From positions 126,415 through 190,414 of the forward strand of contig NZ_KE387209.1 in the NCBI RefSeq assembly GCF_000430725.1: a stretch of DNA of 64,000 bases, given 5' to 3'. Numbering within the stretch: position 1 is the stretch's first letter; each line of letters begins with the position of its first letter. The position numbers and the translations under genes are program-made. This stretch comes from Azohydromonas australica DSM 1124 (GTDB lineage Bacteria; Pseudomonadota; Gammaproteobacteria; Burkholderiales; Burkholderiaceae_C). The notes beneath the pieces were generated by a model, which had not been told where the DNA came from, did no database searches, and worked only from the letters and a program-made list of their open reading frames with translations. Below, in pieces: positions 10,087 through 19,134 of this stretch.

Positions 10087-10629
10087 TCAGCCGGCGCCCT
10101 GCAGTGCCGCGGCAAGGCGCTGCAATAGCTGCCACCCGTCTATTGGTTTAATCCAGTAGTCGTCAAAACCGGTGTCGAGGGCATGCGCGATGTTGCTCGG
10201 CATGGCGTCACCGGAGAGCACGATGCAAGGCACATCGCGCGTACCAGCATCGTCGTTCAGTGCCTGCAGCACGTCGCAGCCAGACATGTCGGGCGATCAC
10301 ATCTCGGTGAGCACCAAGTCCAGCTTTACCTGCTCGCATGCTCTCAACCCGTCGTTGCCGCTGGCTGCGGGGTGCAATGCGTAATCGGTTCTTTCGCTCA
10401 ATAGGCGCTGCATCAGCAACGCGTTGACATGGTCGGTCTCGATGTAGACCGCCGTCACGACTTTGCTTTCCAAGCCTTTTCCTGCCGTGCGGTTGTCGAA
10501 CGTTGACCGCATGCCTTGAGCCACTTCATCGATTTCACACCATGACAGGCGCTGGTTTGCTGGTGCTGGTGTCACGTCTTCGGTTGTTTTGCCCGTACCG
10601 GGGCCGACTCGGTCTGGTACAAGAGCCAA
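10087..10629 (-). pseudogene. Response-regulator receiver domain with internal stop codon
   Basis: A CheY-like receiver domain is recognisable from about 10460 down to 10087: VYIETDHVNALLMQRLL at the start, then DLVLTEM, then SPDMSGCDVLQAL, PCIVLSGDA and WIKPIDGWQLL. A TGA at 10294-10296 interrupts the same frame between DLVLTEM and SPDMSG. The first acidic pair is disturbed (ETD) and the position of the phospho-accepting Asp in the usual LxDM context is Glu. The conserved Lys (WIKP) remains. It resembles the C-terminal receiver of a hybrid histidine kinase; nothing upstream supports a kinase. Confidence 0.75.
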
Positions 10630-10664
10630 GCCCTGGCTCTGTTCAGCAGACCGTCACAGAGGGC

Positions 10665-11261
10665 TCAAGTGGCCCCGTGGACTCCAAGGCTGCGGCGGCT
10701 TTCCAGACCTGGGGTGGTTGCCAGCCGAACAACGAGATCTGCCACGCTCTTGCGCGATACGGTAAGGCCCGCGTTCTTGAAGAGCTCACCCTTTTGTGTG
10801 GTGGCGTAGGCAACCTCGTCGCGGTTATCCAGCCAAGCGGGACGTATGAGCGTGTAGTCGAGGTCGGATGCCTCGATGACGGCGGCCGACTTGCGGTACG
10901 GATCAAGGATGCTGCCGTGGCGCTCACCCGGCACCTCATCGTAGATGCCCATCGAGGTGATGAAGATCAGCCGCTGGACACCGGTGGCATGCATGGCCCG
11001 GACGATGCTCTGGGCCTGCTTTTCCATTGGACCGGCAAGGTTGGCATAGACCACGTCCTGGCCTGCCATGGCTGCCTCAAGCTTCGCCTGATCCAGCACG
11101 TCGCCTTCGACGACGCTCACGCGGCCTGTCGGCCCCGCATTCTTCAGTCGTTTTGCATTGCGAAGATACAGCGTCAACCGGACATCCGCGGTTTTCAGGA
11201 AAAGCTCGGTCGCTACACGGGCAATTTGGCCATGGGCACCGAGAATCAATATTTTGGTCAT
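10665..11261 (-). CDS. NAD(P)-binding NmrA/SDR-like protein
   Basis: A 198-aa atypical SDR. The Rossmann motif is ILILGAHGQIARVA at the N-terminus, followed by VVEGDVLD and DVVYANLAGP, and a mid-protein LIFITSMGIYDEVPG in the place of the active-site Ser/Tyr region. Members act as NAD(P)H-sensing or flavin/quinone reductase-like proteins. The ATG at 11261 has GAAGAG upstream; a longer frame to 11333 lacks support. It lies next to the AKR remnant, fitting a redox or carbonyl-stress neighbourhood. Confidence 0.8.
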   Translation of the reverse strand: MTKILILGAHGQIARVATELFLKTADVRLTLYLRNAKRLKNAGPTGRVSVVEGDVLDQAKLEAAMAGQDVVYANLAGPMEKQAQSIVRAMHATGVQRLIFITSMGIYDEVPGERHGSILDPYRKSAAVIEASDLDYTLIRPAWLDNRDEVAYATTQKGELFKNAGLTVSRKSVADLVVRLATTPGLESRRSLGVHGAT

Positions 11262-11480
11262 GAAAAGCTCTTCACTATTGATAGGGTTCAAAGAACTTCG
11301 ATCGTTCCGGGATGCCCACGCGGCCGCTGTCATTGCGGGAGCCCGAGCGTGCCGGCACGTTGCTCAGCGCATCGGCACGTCGCCCGCGCGCAGTTTCTGC
11401 GCCGCCGCAGCTTTCCACTTCAGGCCCCGTGTTCGTAGTGGACGCGCACTCGTTCGGCACCGGTGAAGTCCGGTCGGTCT

Positions 11481-11704
11481 TCAGCGCTGGATTTGCGAGT
11501 CCAGCGCCTCGGACAGCGGCGCGCCCTGGATGTCGATCTTCGAGAACGCCACGTCGATCTCTCGCAGGTCATCGTCCGTGAGCTGCAACTGCGCCGCGCC
11601 CAGGTTGTCGTCCAGGTGCTCCAGCTTCGTGCCACCGGGGATCGGCACCATGTAGGGCCGGCGCGACAGCAGCCATGCCAGCGCGATTCAAAAAAACATT
11701 GCAT
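11481..11704 (-). pseudogene. Aldo/keto reductase remnant with internal deletion
   Basis: This keeps the first few bases (start codon at 11702-11704) and the last about 207 bases of an AKR nearly identical to the gene at 23871-24863, with the central 780 bp lost. The catalytic Asp, Tyr, Lys and His are all in the deleted part, so it cannot be functional. The upstream promoter region is intact and faces the LysR gene at 11864, which suggests that this regulator originally controlled the lost AKR. Confidence 0.9.
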
Positions 11705-11812
11705 GGTGAAAAACTCCTGTGTGAGACGAGGCGAACGAGCTGCTCCTGCCACCGCTGGTCAGGGGCGGTGCGGCAGCGCTTCGCCGAGAAAAGCACTGTA
11801 GTAAGCCGTCCA

Positions 11813-11831
11813 TTGCCTGAATAGACTGCAA
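11813..11831. promoter_or_regulatory. Candidate LysR-type box (copy 1)
   Basis: TTGCC-N9-TGCAA in the divergent space between the AKR remnant and the LysR gene. The intact copy at 24972-24990 has the perfect inverted repeat TTGCC-N9-GGCAA. Spacing and position, 33-51 nt before the LysR start, fit a LysR recognition/autoregulation site. This is inference from symmetry and context. Confidence 0.45.
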
Positions 11832-11863
11832 AATTCGTTTGCACTCATAAGGCGGGTCTATCA

Positions 11864-12757
11864 ATGATGCGCAGCAACTTCGATGACCTCTTTGCTTTCG
11901 TGGCCGTGGCGCGCGAGGGCAGCTTCACGCGGGCCGCAGCGCAGCTGGGTGTATCGCAAGCAGCCTTGAGCTACACCATCCGGCAACTCGAAGAGAGGCT
12001 GGGATACCGGCTGCTGACCCGCACCACGCGCAGCGTCTCGCCCACCGAGGCTGGAGCGCGGGTGTTGGCGACACTGGCACCGCGCTTCGAGGAAATGCAA
12101 GCCGAGCTCACGGCGCTGAGCGAGCTGCGCGACAAGCCCGCAGGCACCATTCGCATCACGACTTCGGACCACGCGGCCGATGCGGTCCTGCTGCCCAAGC
12201 TGGCCAGGCTCCTGCCGGAGTACCCGGACATCAAGGTCGAGATCGTCATCGACTACGCCTTGACCGACATCGTGGCCCAGCGCTTCGACGTGGGCGTGCG
12301 GCTGGGCGACCAGGTGGCCAAGGACATGATCGCGGTGCGCATCAGCCCGGACATCCGCATGGCCGTCGTGGCGACACCGGGCTACTTCGAGCGGCACGCC
12401 AAGCCCGAGCAGCCGGAAGACCTCATGCGGCACAACTGCATCAACATGCGGCTCCCTACCTACGGCGGCCTGTACGCATGGGAGTTCGAAAAGAATGGCC
12501 ACAAGCTCAGCGTCCGTGTCGAAGGGCAGACCACGTTCAATACCCTGCCCCAGACGCTGTACAGCGCGCTGGCCGGCCTGGGAGTGGCCTACATCGCGCA
12601 AGACATCGTGCAGCCGCACATCGACGCCGGGCGGCTCGTGCCGGTGCTGCGCGACTGGTGCCCAACATTCACGGGCTTTCACCTCTACTACCCGAGCCGG
12701 CGGCAGTCATCCCGGGTGCTGGGCATCCTGGTGGAGGCGCTGCGCTACCGGGCGTGA
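11864..12757 (+). CDS. LysR-family transcriptional regulator
   Basis: A 297-aa LysR regulator of the AaeR/DmlR-like branch. Winged HTH at about residues 6-63 (FAFVAVAREGSFTRAAAQLG, SQAALSYTIRQLEERLG, LLTRTTRSVSPTEAG), then an effector domain (AGTIRITTSDHAAD, FDVGVRLGDQ, PGYFERHAKPEQPEDL, GLGVAYI). It is divergent from the AKR remnant, the usual arrangement for a LysR gene and the oxidoreductase it controls. The second copy of this promoter region (24858-25009) has no LysR gene attached, so this protein may act there in trans. Confidence 0.92.
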   Translation: MMRSNFDDLFAFVAVAREGSFTRAAAQLGVSQAALSYTIRQLEERLGYRLLTRTTRSVSPTEAGARVLATLAPRFEEMQAELTALSELRDKPAGTIRITTSDHAADAVLLPKLARLLPEYPDIKVEIVIDYALTDIVAQRFDVGVRLGDQVAKDMIAVRISPDIRMAVVATPGYFERHAKPEQPEDLMRHNCINMRLPTYGGLYAWEFEKNGHKLSVRVEGQTTFNTLPQTLYSALAGLGVAYIAQDIVQPHIDAGRLVPVLRDWCPTFTGFHLYYPSRRQSSRVLGILVEALRYRA

Positions 12758-12764
12758 GCCTCGC

Positions 12765-12780
12765 GGTGCACGCTTGCACC
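12765..12780. terminator. Short hairpin between convergent genes
   Basis: GGTGCA-CGCT-TGCACC forms a 6-bp stem with a 4-base loop between the ends of the LysR gene and the outer membrane factor gene. No U-run follows on either strand, so a terminator role is only possible. Confidence 0.3.
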
Positions 12781-12827
12781 ACCGTGCTGGACGCAGGCCG
12801 TTCGTACGCCGGCCCTGCACCACGCCG

Positions 12828-14237
12828 TCAGCTGCTCTTGGCGTCCCAGCTGCCGCCCAGCGCGCGCACCAGGGCGACTGTCGCCTGGTATTGCGCCGAC
12901 TTCACCTGCAGCGCCTGGCGCCGGTTGGCAAGTTCGCTGCGCTGGGCATCGAGCAAGTCGAGCTGGCTCACCAGCCCGTTGCGGTAGCGCGAGGTGGACA
13001 GCGCAGTCGCGCGGGACGCCGACGTCACGGCCTGCGACTGCAGCTCGGCCTGCACGGCCAGCAGCTGCAGTGCCGAGAGCTGGTCCTCCACGTCACGGAA
13101 GGCCACCAGCACCTGTTCCCGGTAGCCGGCCACCGCGGCATCGAGCTCGGCCCGCGCGCTTTGCACACCCGCCTCTCGACGGCCGCCGTCGAGCAGCGGC
13201 AGCGCCAGCAGCGCACCCAGGCTCCAGGCCCGGGCCGACCAGTTGAAAAGGTCCCCCAGCTGCGGCGAGGCTTGGCCGCCCGCCGCGGTGAGCGACAAGC
13301 TGGGCAGCCACGCGGTGCGGGCGATGCCCACGCGGGCCTGCGCCGCCTGCATGCTGCGCTGGGCGGCCGACACGTCGGGCCGGCGCGCCAGCACGGTGCT
13401 GGGGACGCCGGCCGGGATCACCGGTAGTCCGGTGGTCCAGGGGCCGGCGTCGAGCCCGAAGCTGGACGCCGGCTCGCCGACCAGCGTGGCCAACGCATGC
13501 TCCAGCTCAGCGCGGCGGCGGTCCAGTGCGACCGCGTCCGCCTCGGTGGCTGCCATCTGGGTGCGTACGCGCGCCACGTCCAGCTCGGCGACGTCGCCGG
13601 CATCGAAGCGGCGCTCGGTCAGGCGCAGCGTGTCACGGTAGGCCAGCACCGTGCCGCGTACGAGCGCCCGCTCATCGTCGATGGCGCGCAAGGCGAGATA
13701 GGTCTGCGCCACGTCCGCCTGCACCAGCAGCTGCGTACTCTGCAACAGCGCCTCGCGCGACTGCGCGTCCAGCGCAGCGGCGTTGCTGGCCGAGCGCAAG
13801 CGGCCGAACAGGTCCACTTCATAGCTCAGGGCCGCGCCCACGCTGGTCATCGAGCCCGGCCGGCCCTGCGCCGAGGTGTCCGTGGCGCGCGTGGCCCCCG
13901 CAGTGGCGCCAAGCTGCGGCGCCCGGCTGGAATCGGTGGCGTGCAGGACGGCGCGGGCCTGCGACAGCCGGGCCGCCGCCACCGCGATGCTGGTGTTGCC
14001 GTCCGTGGCCCGCTCCACCAGCCGGTCGAGCGCCGGGTCGGCAAAGGCCTTCCACCAGTCGCCGCGCGGCTGCGCCTCGGCCGGTGCACTGGCCGTCCAG
14101 CGGCCGTCGCCCTCCTTGAAGGCGGCCGGCGTTTCGGGCACCGCCGCCGGGTCGATGGACGCTGGGGTGGCGCACCCTGAGATCAGCAAGGCCGTGGCGA
14201 GCGCCACCACGGTGAAAGGGGACGTCTTCTTGATCAT
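12828..14237 (-). CDS. RND efflux outer membrane factor lipoprotein (OprM/NodT family)
   Basis: A 469-aa outer-membrane channel component. The N-terminus is a lipoprotein signal with lipobox LISGC near residue 20, followed by two outer-membrane-efflux (TolC-like) repeats with characteristic YEVDLFGRLRSA, YLALRAIDDE, RRPDVSAAQ and FRDVEDQL segments. It is the last gene of an adaptor-pump-channel operon; 20 nt separate it from the pump gene. I use the ATG at 14237 with AAGGA upstream. A longer frame to 14888 overlaps the pump gene and is not real. Confidence 0.93.
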   Translation of the reverse strand: MIKKTSPFTVVALATALLISGCATPASIDPAAVPETPAAFKEGDGRWTASAPAEAQPRGDWWKAFADPALDRLVERATDGNTSIAVAAARLSQARAVLHATDSSRAPQLGATAGATRATDTSAQGRPGSMTSVGAALSYEVDLFGRLRSASNAAALDAQSREALLQSTQLLVQADVAQTYLALRAIDDERALVRGTVLAYRDTLRLTERRFDAGDVAELDVARVRTQMAATEADAVALDRRRAELEHALATLVGEPASSFGLDAGPWTTGLPVIPAGVPSTVLARRPDVSAAQRSMQAAQARVGIARTAWLPSLSLTAAGGQASPQLGDLFNWSARAWSLGALLALPLLDGGRREAGVQSARAELDAAVAGYREQVLVAFRDVEDQLSALQLLAVQAELQSQAVTSASRATALSTSRYRNGLVSQLDLLDAQRSELANRRQALQVKSAQYQATVALVRALGGSWDAKSS

Positions 14238-14257
14238 CGGTCGATCCTTCTTGCACT

Positions 14258-17200
14258 TCAACCGTGTTGCGAATGGGCTGCGGTGGAGTACGCAGGCACC
14301 ATGGCATCCGCTTCCGGCGCGTTGCCGTGCGGCACGCGGCCCTGGCGCTTGAGCGGGCGATTGCCGGCCAGCTTGCGCAGCAGCACGTAGAACACTGGCG
14401 TGAGGAACAGCCCGAAGACCGTCACGCCGATCATCCCGGCAAACACCGCCACGCCCATGGCCTGCCGCATCTCGGCGCCGGCGCCGGTGGAGAGCACCAG
14501 CGGCAGCACGCCCATCACGAAAGCCAGTGAGGTCATGAGGATCGGTCGCAGGCGCAGGCGGCTCGATTCGATGGCGGCCTGGACGGGCGTGCGCCCGGCA
14601 AACTCCAGTTCCCGCGCGAACTCGACAATCAGGATCGCGTTCTTCGCGCTCAACCCCACCAGCACGATCAAGCCAATCTGCGTGAAGATGTTGTTGTCGC
14701 CGTGATCGAGCCACACGCCCGTCATGGCGGCCAGCAGGCCCATGGGTACGATCAGGATGATGGACAGCGGCAGCGTCAGGCTCTCGTACTGAGCAGCCAG
14801 CACCAGAAACACGAGCAGGATCGCCAGCGGAAACACCCACATGGCGGAATTGCCAGCCAGGATCTCCTGGTAGGTCAGCTCGGTCCATTCGTAGCCGATG
14901 CCCGCGGGCAGTGCCTCGGCGGCGATGCGGTCAATGGCGTCGCGCGCCTGACCGGACGAGTAGCCCGGCGCCGGCCCGCCATTGACGTCGGCGGAGAGGA
15001 AACCGTTGTAGCGCATGGCGCGCTCGGGGCCTGCAGTGTGGCGCACCGTCATCAGCGCCGACAGCGGCACCATCTCGCCTGAGGACGAACGCACCTGCAG
15101 CTGACCCACGTCCTCGGCGCGGGCGCGGTACGCCGCATCGGCCTGCACGCGCACCGTGTAGGTGCGCCCGAACTTGTTGAAGTCGTTGACGTACAGGCTG
15201 CCGAGATAGATCTGCAGCGTGTTGAAGATGTCAGTCACCTCCACACCCAGCTGGCGCGCCTTGGTGCGGTCGATATCCGTGTAGAGCTGGGGCACGTTGA
15301 TCTGCCAGCCGGTAAACAGGCCCGCGAGCTCCGGCGCCTGGGAAGCCTTGGCCATGAAGGCCTTGACTGCCTGGTCCATGGCCTCGTAGCCCAGGCCGCC
15401 CCGGTCCTCCAGTTGCAGCTTGAAACCGCCCGTGGTGCCTAGACCCGGCACAGGTGGCGGTGGAAACATGGCGATGGTCGCGTCTTCCACCTGACTGAAG
15501 GCCTGATTGAGCTGGGCAGCCACGCTGACACCGCCCTGGTCCTTGCCCTTGCGCTGATCGAAGGGCTTGAGCATTGCAAAGACGATGCCGGAGTTGGCGC
15601 TGTTGGTGAACCCATTGATCGACAGGCCGGGGAACGCCAGCGTGCTCTCCACATTCGGGTTGCGCTTGGCGATGTCGCCCATGCGGCGGATCACCTCTTC
15701 GGTGCGGTCCAGCGTGGCACCGTCGGGCAGCTGCGCGAAGCCGACCAGGTACTGCTTGTCCTGCGCCGGCACGAAGCCACTGGGCACGGCCTTGAACAAG
15801 GCACCCGTCACGGCCAGCAGCGCCACGTAAAGTCCCATCATGAGGGCCTTGCGCGAAATCACCGACCCGACGCCACTGCCGTAAATCCGCGCACCCTTGA
15901 CGAAGCCGCGGTTGAACCAGGCAAAGAAGCGACCGAACAGCCGGTCCATCGTGTGCGTGAGCCAGTCCTTGGGCGCGCCGTGGGGGCGCAGCAGCAGGGC
16001 CGCCAGCGCCGGCGACAGGGTCAGCGAGTTGACGGCCGAGATGACCGTGGAGATCGCGATCGTCAACGCGAACTGGCGGTAGAACTGGCCGGTGAGGCCA
16101 CTGATGAAGGCCAGCGGCACGAACACGGCCACCAGGACCAGGGCGATGGCGATGATGGGCCCGGAGACCTCGCGCATGGCATGGTAGGTGGCGTCCCGCG
16201 GCCCCAGCCCGGCCGCGATGTTGCGCTCCACGTTCTCCACCACCACGATGGCGTCATCGACCACGATGCCGATGGCCAGCACCAGGCCGAACAGCGACAG
16301 CGCGTTGATCGAGAAGCCCAACAGGTGCATGACCGCGAAGGTGCCGACCACCGACACCGGCACGGCCAACAGCGGGATGATGGACGCGCGCCAGGTCTGC
16401 AGGAACAGGATGACCACCACCACGACCAGCGCCACCGCTTCGAGCAGCGTGTGCACAACCGAGGCGATGGACGCCCGCACGAACTGTGTCGGGTCGTAGG
16501 CGATGCGGTACTCGACGCCCTCCGGCATGGTCTTGCCAAGTTCCGCCATGGTGCTGCGCACCGTCTCGGAGATCTGCAGCGCGTTGCCGCCCGGCGCCTG
16601 GTGCACGCCAATGCCAACGGCCGCGTCGTTGTTCAGCAGCGAGCGCAGCGAGTAGTCCGCAGCACCCATCTCGATGCGGCCCAGGTCGCGCAGGCGCGTC
16701 ACCTGACCGTTGGCACCGGCCTTGACCACGATGTCACCGAATTCCTCTTCACTCTGCAGGCGTCCTTGCGCGTTGACCGGCAGCTGCATGTCGACCGTGG
16801 TCAGACCCGGCGAGGCACCGACCACGCCGGCGGCGGCCTGGATGTTCTGCCCGCGGATCGCGCTGACCACGTCACTGGCTGACAACCCGCGTTGCGCCAC
16901 CTTCTGGGGATCGAGCCAGATGCGCATCGCATACTCGCCGCCGCCGAAAATCGGCACCTGGCCCACGCCCTCGATGCGCACCAGCCGATCGCGCACATGC
17001 AGCAGCGCGTAGTTGCGCAGGTAGTTGATGTCGTAGCGGCCGTTGGGCGAAACCAGATGCACGACCATCGTCAGATCGGGCGAGCTCTTGATGGTCGTGA
17101 CGCCCAGGCGTCGCACCTCCTCGGGCAGCCGAGGCTCGGCCTGCGCCACGCGGTTCTGCACGAGTTGCTGGGCCTTGTCCGGGTCCGTGCCGAGCTTGAA

Positions 17201-17485
17201 CGTCACGGTCAGCGTCATCACGCCGTCCGTCGTCGCCTGGCTGCCCATGTAGAGCATGCCCTCGGCGCCGTTGATGCTTTCCTCCAGTGGCGTCGCGACC
17301 GTCTCGGCAATCACCTTGGGATTCGCGCCCGGGTACTGGGCACGCACCACCACGGACGGCGGCACGACCTCGGGATACTCAGAGATTGGCAGGCCACGCA
17401 TGGCGATCAGTCCGGCCAGGAGCATGAGCATCGATATCACCCCGGCGAAGATGGGGCGGTCGATGAAGAACTTCGATAGGTTCAT
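14258..17485 (-). CDS. RND efflux pump, inner-membrane HAE1-type transporter
   Basis: A 1075-aa proton-driven drug exporter, normal length for the hydrophobe/amphiphile efflux-1 family and closest in feel to the MexF/BpeF/OqxB branch. MNLSKFFIDRPIFAGV at the N-terminus, the TM4 proton-relay Asp pair in GIVVDDAIVVVENVERN, and periplasmic porter regions with LPEEVRRLGV and FDQRKGKDQ. Two groups of hydrophobic segments separated by two large periplasmic loops are evident. It sits between adaptor and channel genes, giving a complete tripartite pump; the divergent AraC regulator is the probable controller. Confidence 0.95.
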   Translation of the reverse strand: MNLSKFFIDRPIFAGVISMLMLLAGLIAMRGLPISEYPEVVPPSVVVRAQYPGANPKVIAETVATPLEESINGAEGMLYMGSQATTDGVMTLTVTFKLGTDPDKAQQLVQNRVAQAEPRLPEEVRRLGVTTIKSSPDLTMVVHLVSPNGRYDINYLRNYALLHVRDRLVRIEGVGQVPIFGGGEYAMRIWLDPQKVAQRGLSASDVVSAIRGQNIQAAAGVVGASPGLTTVDMQLPVNAQGRLQSEEEFGDIVVKAGANGQVTRLRDLGRIEMGAADYSLRSLLNNDAAVGIGVHQAPGGNALQISETVRSTMAELGKTMPEGVEYRIAYDPTQFVRASIASVVHTLLEAVALVVVVVILFLQTWRASIIPLLAVPVSVVGTFAVMHLLGFSINALSLFGLVLAIGIVVDDAIVVVENVERNIAAGLGPRDATYHAMREVSGPIIAIALVLVAVFVPLAFISGLTGQFYRQFALTIAISTVISAVNSLTLSPALAALLLRPHGAPKDWLTHTMDRLFGRFFAWFNRGFVKGARIYGSGVGSVISRKALMMGLYVALLAVTGALFKAVPSGFVPAQDKQYLVGFAQLPDGATLDRTEEVIRRMGDIAKRNPNVESTLAFPGLSINGFTNSANSGIVFAMLKPFDQRKGKDQGGVSVAAQLNQAFSQVEDATIAMFPPPPVPGLGTTGGFKLQLEDRGGLGYEAMDQAVKAFMAKASQAPELAGLFTGWQINVPQLYTDIDRTKARQLGVEVTDIFNTLQIYLGSLYVNDFNKFGRTYTVRVQADAAYRARAEDVGQLQVRSSSGEMVPLSALMTVRHTAGPERAMRYNGFLSADVNGGPAPGYSSGQARDAIDRIAAEALPAGIGYEWTELTYQEILAGNSAMWVFPLAILLVFLVLAAQYESLTLPLSIILIVPMGLLAAMTGVWLDHGDNNIFTQIGLIVLVGLSAKNAILIVEFARELEFAGRTPVQAAIESSRLRLRPILMTSLAFVMGVLPLVLSTGAGAEMRQAMGVAVFAGMIGVTVFGLFLTPVFYVLLRKLAGNRPLKRQGRVPHGNAPEADAMVPAYSTAAHSQHG

Positions 17486-17515
17486 GGGAATTCCTTGTCG
17501 CGGCAGGCCAACGGA

Positions 17516-18757
17516 TCAGGACTTGAGTGCCACCTGGGGGTGCGTCTGTCCGTCGGACTTGACATCCATCCCAACCGGCTTGGGATCGACCACGGCGCCA
17601 GGGCGCACGCGCTGCAGGCCGTTGACCACGATGCGCTCACCGGGCCGCAGGCCCTCGCTCACGATGCGAAGCTCGTCCACCACGCCACCGAGCTTGACTT
17701 CGCGGTAGGCCACCTTGCTGTCCTCACCCACGACCAGCACGTAGCGCTTGTCCTGGTCCGTACCGATGGCGCGCTCGCTCACCAGCACGGCCGGCACGGT
17801 CCGGGCCTGGCCCATGCGCAGCCGGGCGAACTGGCCCGGCATCAGGTTGCCGTCAGCGTTGTCGAACACAGCGCGCACGCGCACCGTGCCGCTCCTGGCG
17901 TCGACCTGGTTGTCGACCAGCTGGAGCTTGCCCACCAGCGGCGTGTCGCTCATCGCGGCGGTGCCCAGTTGCACCGGGATGCGCTCGATGTCCATGCGTG
18001 CACCGGCTCCCTCCTTGGCCAGCGTCTTGAGCTGTCCCACCGCCCGGGCGACCGCCTGCTCGTCGACGTCAAAGCTGGCATAGATGGGACTGACGGACAC
18101 CAGCGTGGTCAACACCGGGGCGCCGGGACCAGCAGCCACCAAGTTGCCTACCGTGATCTCCAGCTTTCCGACGCGGCCCGCCACGGGTGCACGCACCTGC
18201 GTGTAGTCGAGATTGAGCCTGGCGGACTGCAGCGACGCCTGCGCGGCGCGAAGGTTGGCATCCGCCTCGCGTGCGGCGTTCACCCGCTCGTCCAACTCAC
18301 GCTGTGCGATGGCCCGCTCGTCCCACAGCCGCTGCGCGCGCTCACGCTCGCTGGCGGCATAGGCCACGCGCGCCTGGGCTGCCACGACCTGTGCCTGTGC
18401 CCGATCAGACTCGGCGGCGTAGGGCGCAGGGTCGATGCTCAGCAGCAGGTCGCCCTGCCTCACCAGTGCACCTTCTCGAAAATGAACGGACTGCACGGCA
18501 CCTGCCACGCGCGAGCGCACTTCAACACGCTGGACTGCCTCAAGCCGACCTGAAAACTCATCCCAGGCAACGACATCGCGTGTCTGTACCGTCGCAACCG
18601 ACACGGGCGTTGCCGCAGGTGCGGACGTCGCCAGGGTTTCGGCCACCGCGCCATGCGGCTTGAACATCACCGTCGCCGCGAAACCCACCATGGACGCAGC
18701 CACGGCCACAGCGGCCTTGTTGACAGGCAGTCGGCCCTGCCAGGGATTGAATTTCAT
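17516..18757 (-). CDS. RND efflux membrane fusion protein (periplasmic adaptor)
   Basis: A 413-aa adaptor linking pump and outer-membrane channel. An N-terminal membrane anchor (VAVAASMVGFAATVMF) is followed by the lipoyl/barrel half VEVRSRVAGAVQSVHFREG, a long coiled-coil hairpin rich in Ala/Arg/Glu (about residues 100-170), and the second half LDYTQVRAPVAGRVGKLEITVGNLV. The C-terminal part has GLRPGERIVVNGLQRVRPG. First gene of the operon, 30 nt before the pump gene. The ATG at 18757 is chosen because the earlier frame has no signal or homology. Confidence 0.93.
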   Translation of the reverse strand: MKFNPWQGRLPVNKAAVAVAASMVGFAATVMFKPHGAVAETLATSAPAATPVSVATVQTRDVVAWDEFSGRLEAVQRVEVRSRVAGAVQSVHFREGALVRQGDLLLSIDPAPYAAESDRAQAQVVAAQARVAYAASERERAQRLWDERAIAQRELDERVNAAREADANLRAAQASLQSARLNLDYTQVRAPVAGRVGKLEITVGNLVAAGPGAPVLTTLVSVSPIYASFDVDEQAVARAVGQLKTLAKEGAGARMDIERIPVQLGTAAMSDTPLVGKLQLVDNQVDARSGTVRVRAVFDNADGNLMPGQFARLRMGQARTVPAVLVSERAIGTDQDKRYVLVVGEDSKVAYREVKLGGVVDELRIVSEGLRPGERIVVNGLQRVRPGAVVDPKPVGMDVKSDGQTHPQVALKS

Positions 18758-18883
18758 GAACGACTCCAATTGAAAAAGGGATGCGCTACATCGGCGCTTG
18801 AAGAGGTCGGCCGGAGCGCTGTTAACGGCTTTGCCGGCTCCGAAACATTGAGAGGCAGTGTAGGAACCGAGCCGCATTTCCAG

Positions 18884-18914
18884 TTGCCTGATCGACGAAC
18901 GTCATTGCCTGATC
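18884..18914. promoter_or_regulatory. Direct repeats upstream of the RND operon, candidate AraC site
   Basis: TTGCCTGATC occurs at 18884-18893 and again at 18905-18914, exactly 21 bp apart, in the 377-bp divergent space between the adaptor gene and the AraC gene. Two direct repeats two helical turns apart are the usual operator form for AraC/XylS regulators. TTGCCTGA also begins the inverted repeat at the AKR promoters (11813, 24972). Confidence 0.5.
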
Positions 18915-19134
18915 CCACAAACCATTGCAGTAAACGGCCAGTTCGCCAGCGATAACGCACCCTGTCCGGCACCCCATAGGGCGGCCGAGCGGAGGCGGAT
19001 CTGCAGCACATGCGTCGGCGTCAGTGTGTCCTTGGCACACCGCTGTGCGGCCCGGCCTTGCCGCTTCGTCCAATTCCATTGCTCAATCCTGCAGCTTCCG
19101 GCAGACACCCGTGACAGCGGGCGAGCCGGTGCCT

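Larger units (their letters stand above)
11480..11850. repeat. Direct repeat, deleted copy of the AKR locus
   Basis: Two blocks match the locus at 23870-25009. Bases 11480-11687 correspond to 23870-24077 with about three mismatches, and 11699-11850 correspond to 24858-25009 with two mismatches. Eleven bases (11688-11698, A-rich) replace the 780 bp that lie between the blocks in the other copy. Similarity stops abruptly after CACTCATAA at 11850. Confidence 0.9.

Noticed and set aside
14238..14888. N-terminal extension of the outer membrane factor frame.
   Set aside because: It overlaps the pump gene in another frame; the lipoprotein signal starts at 14237.
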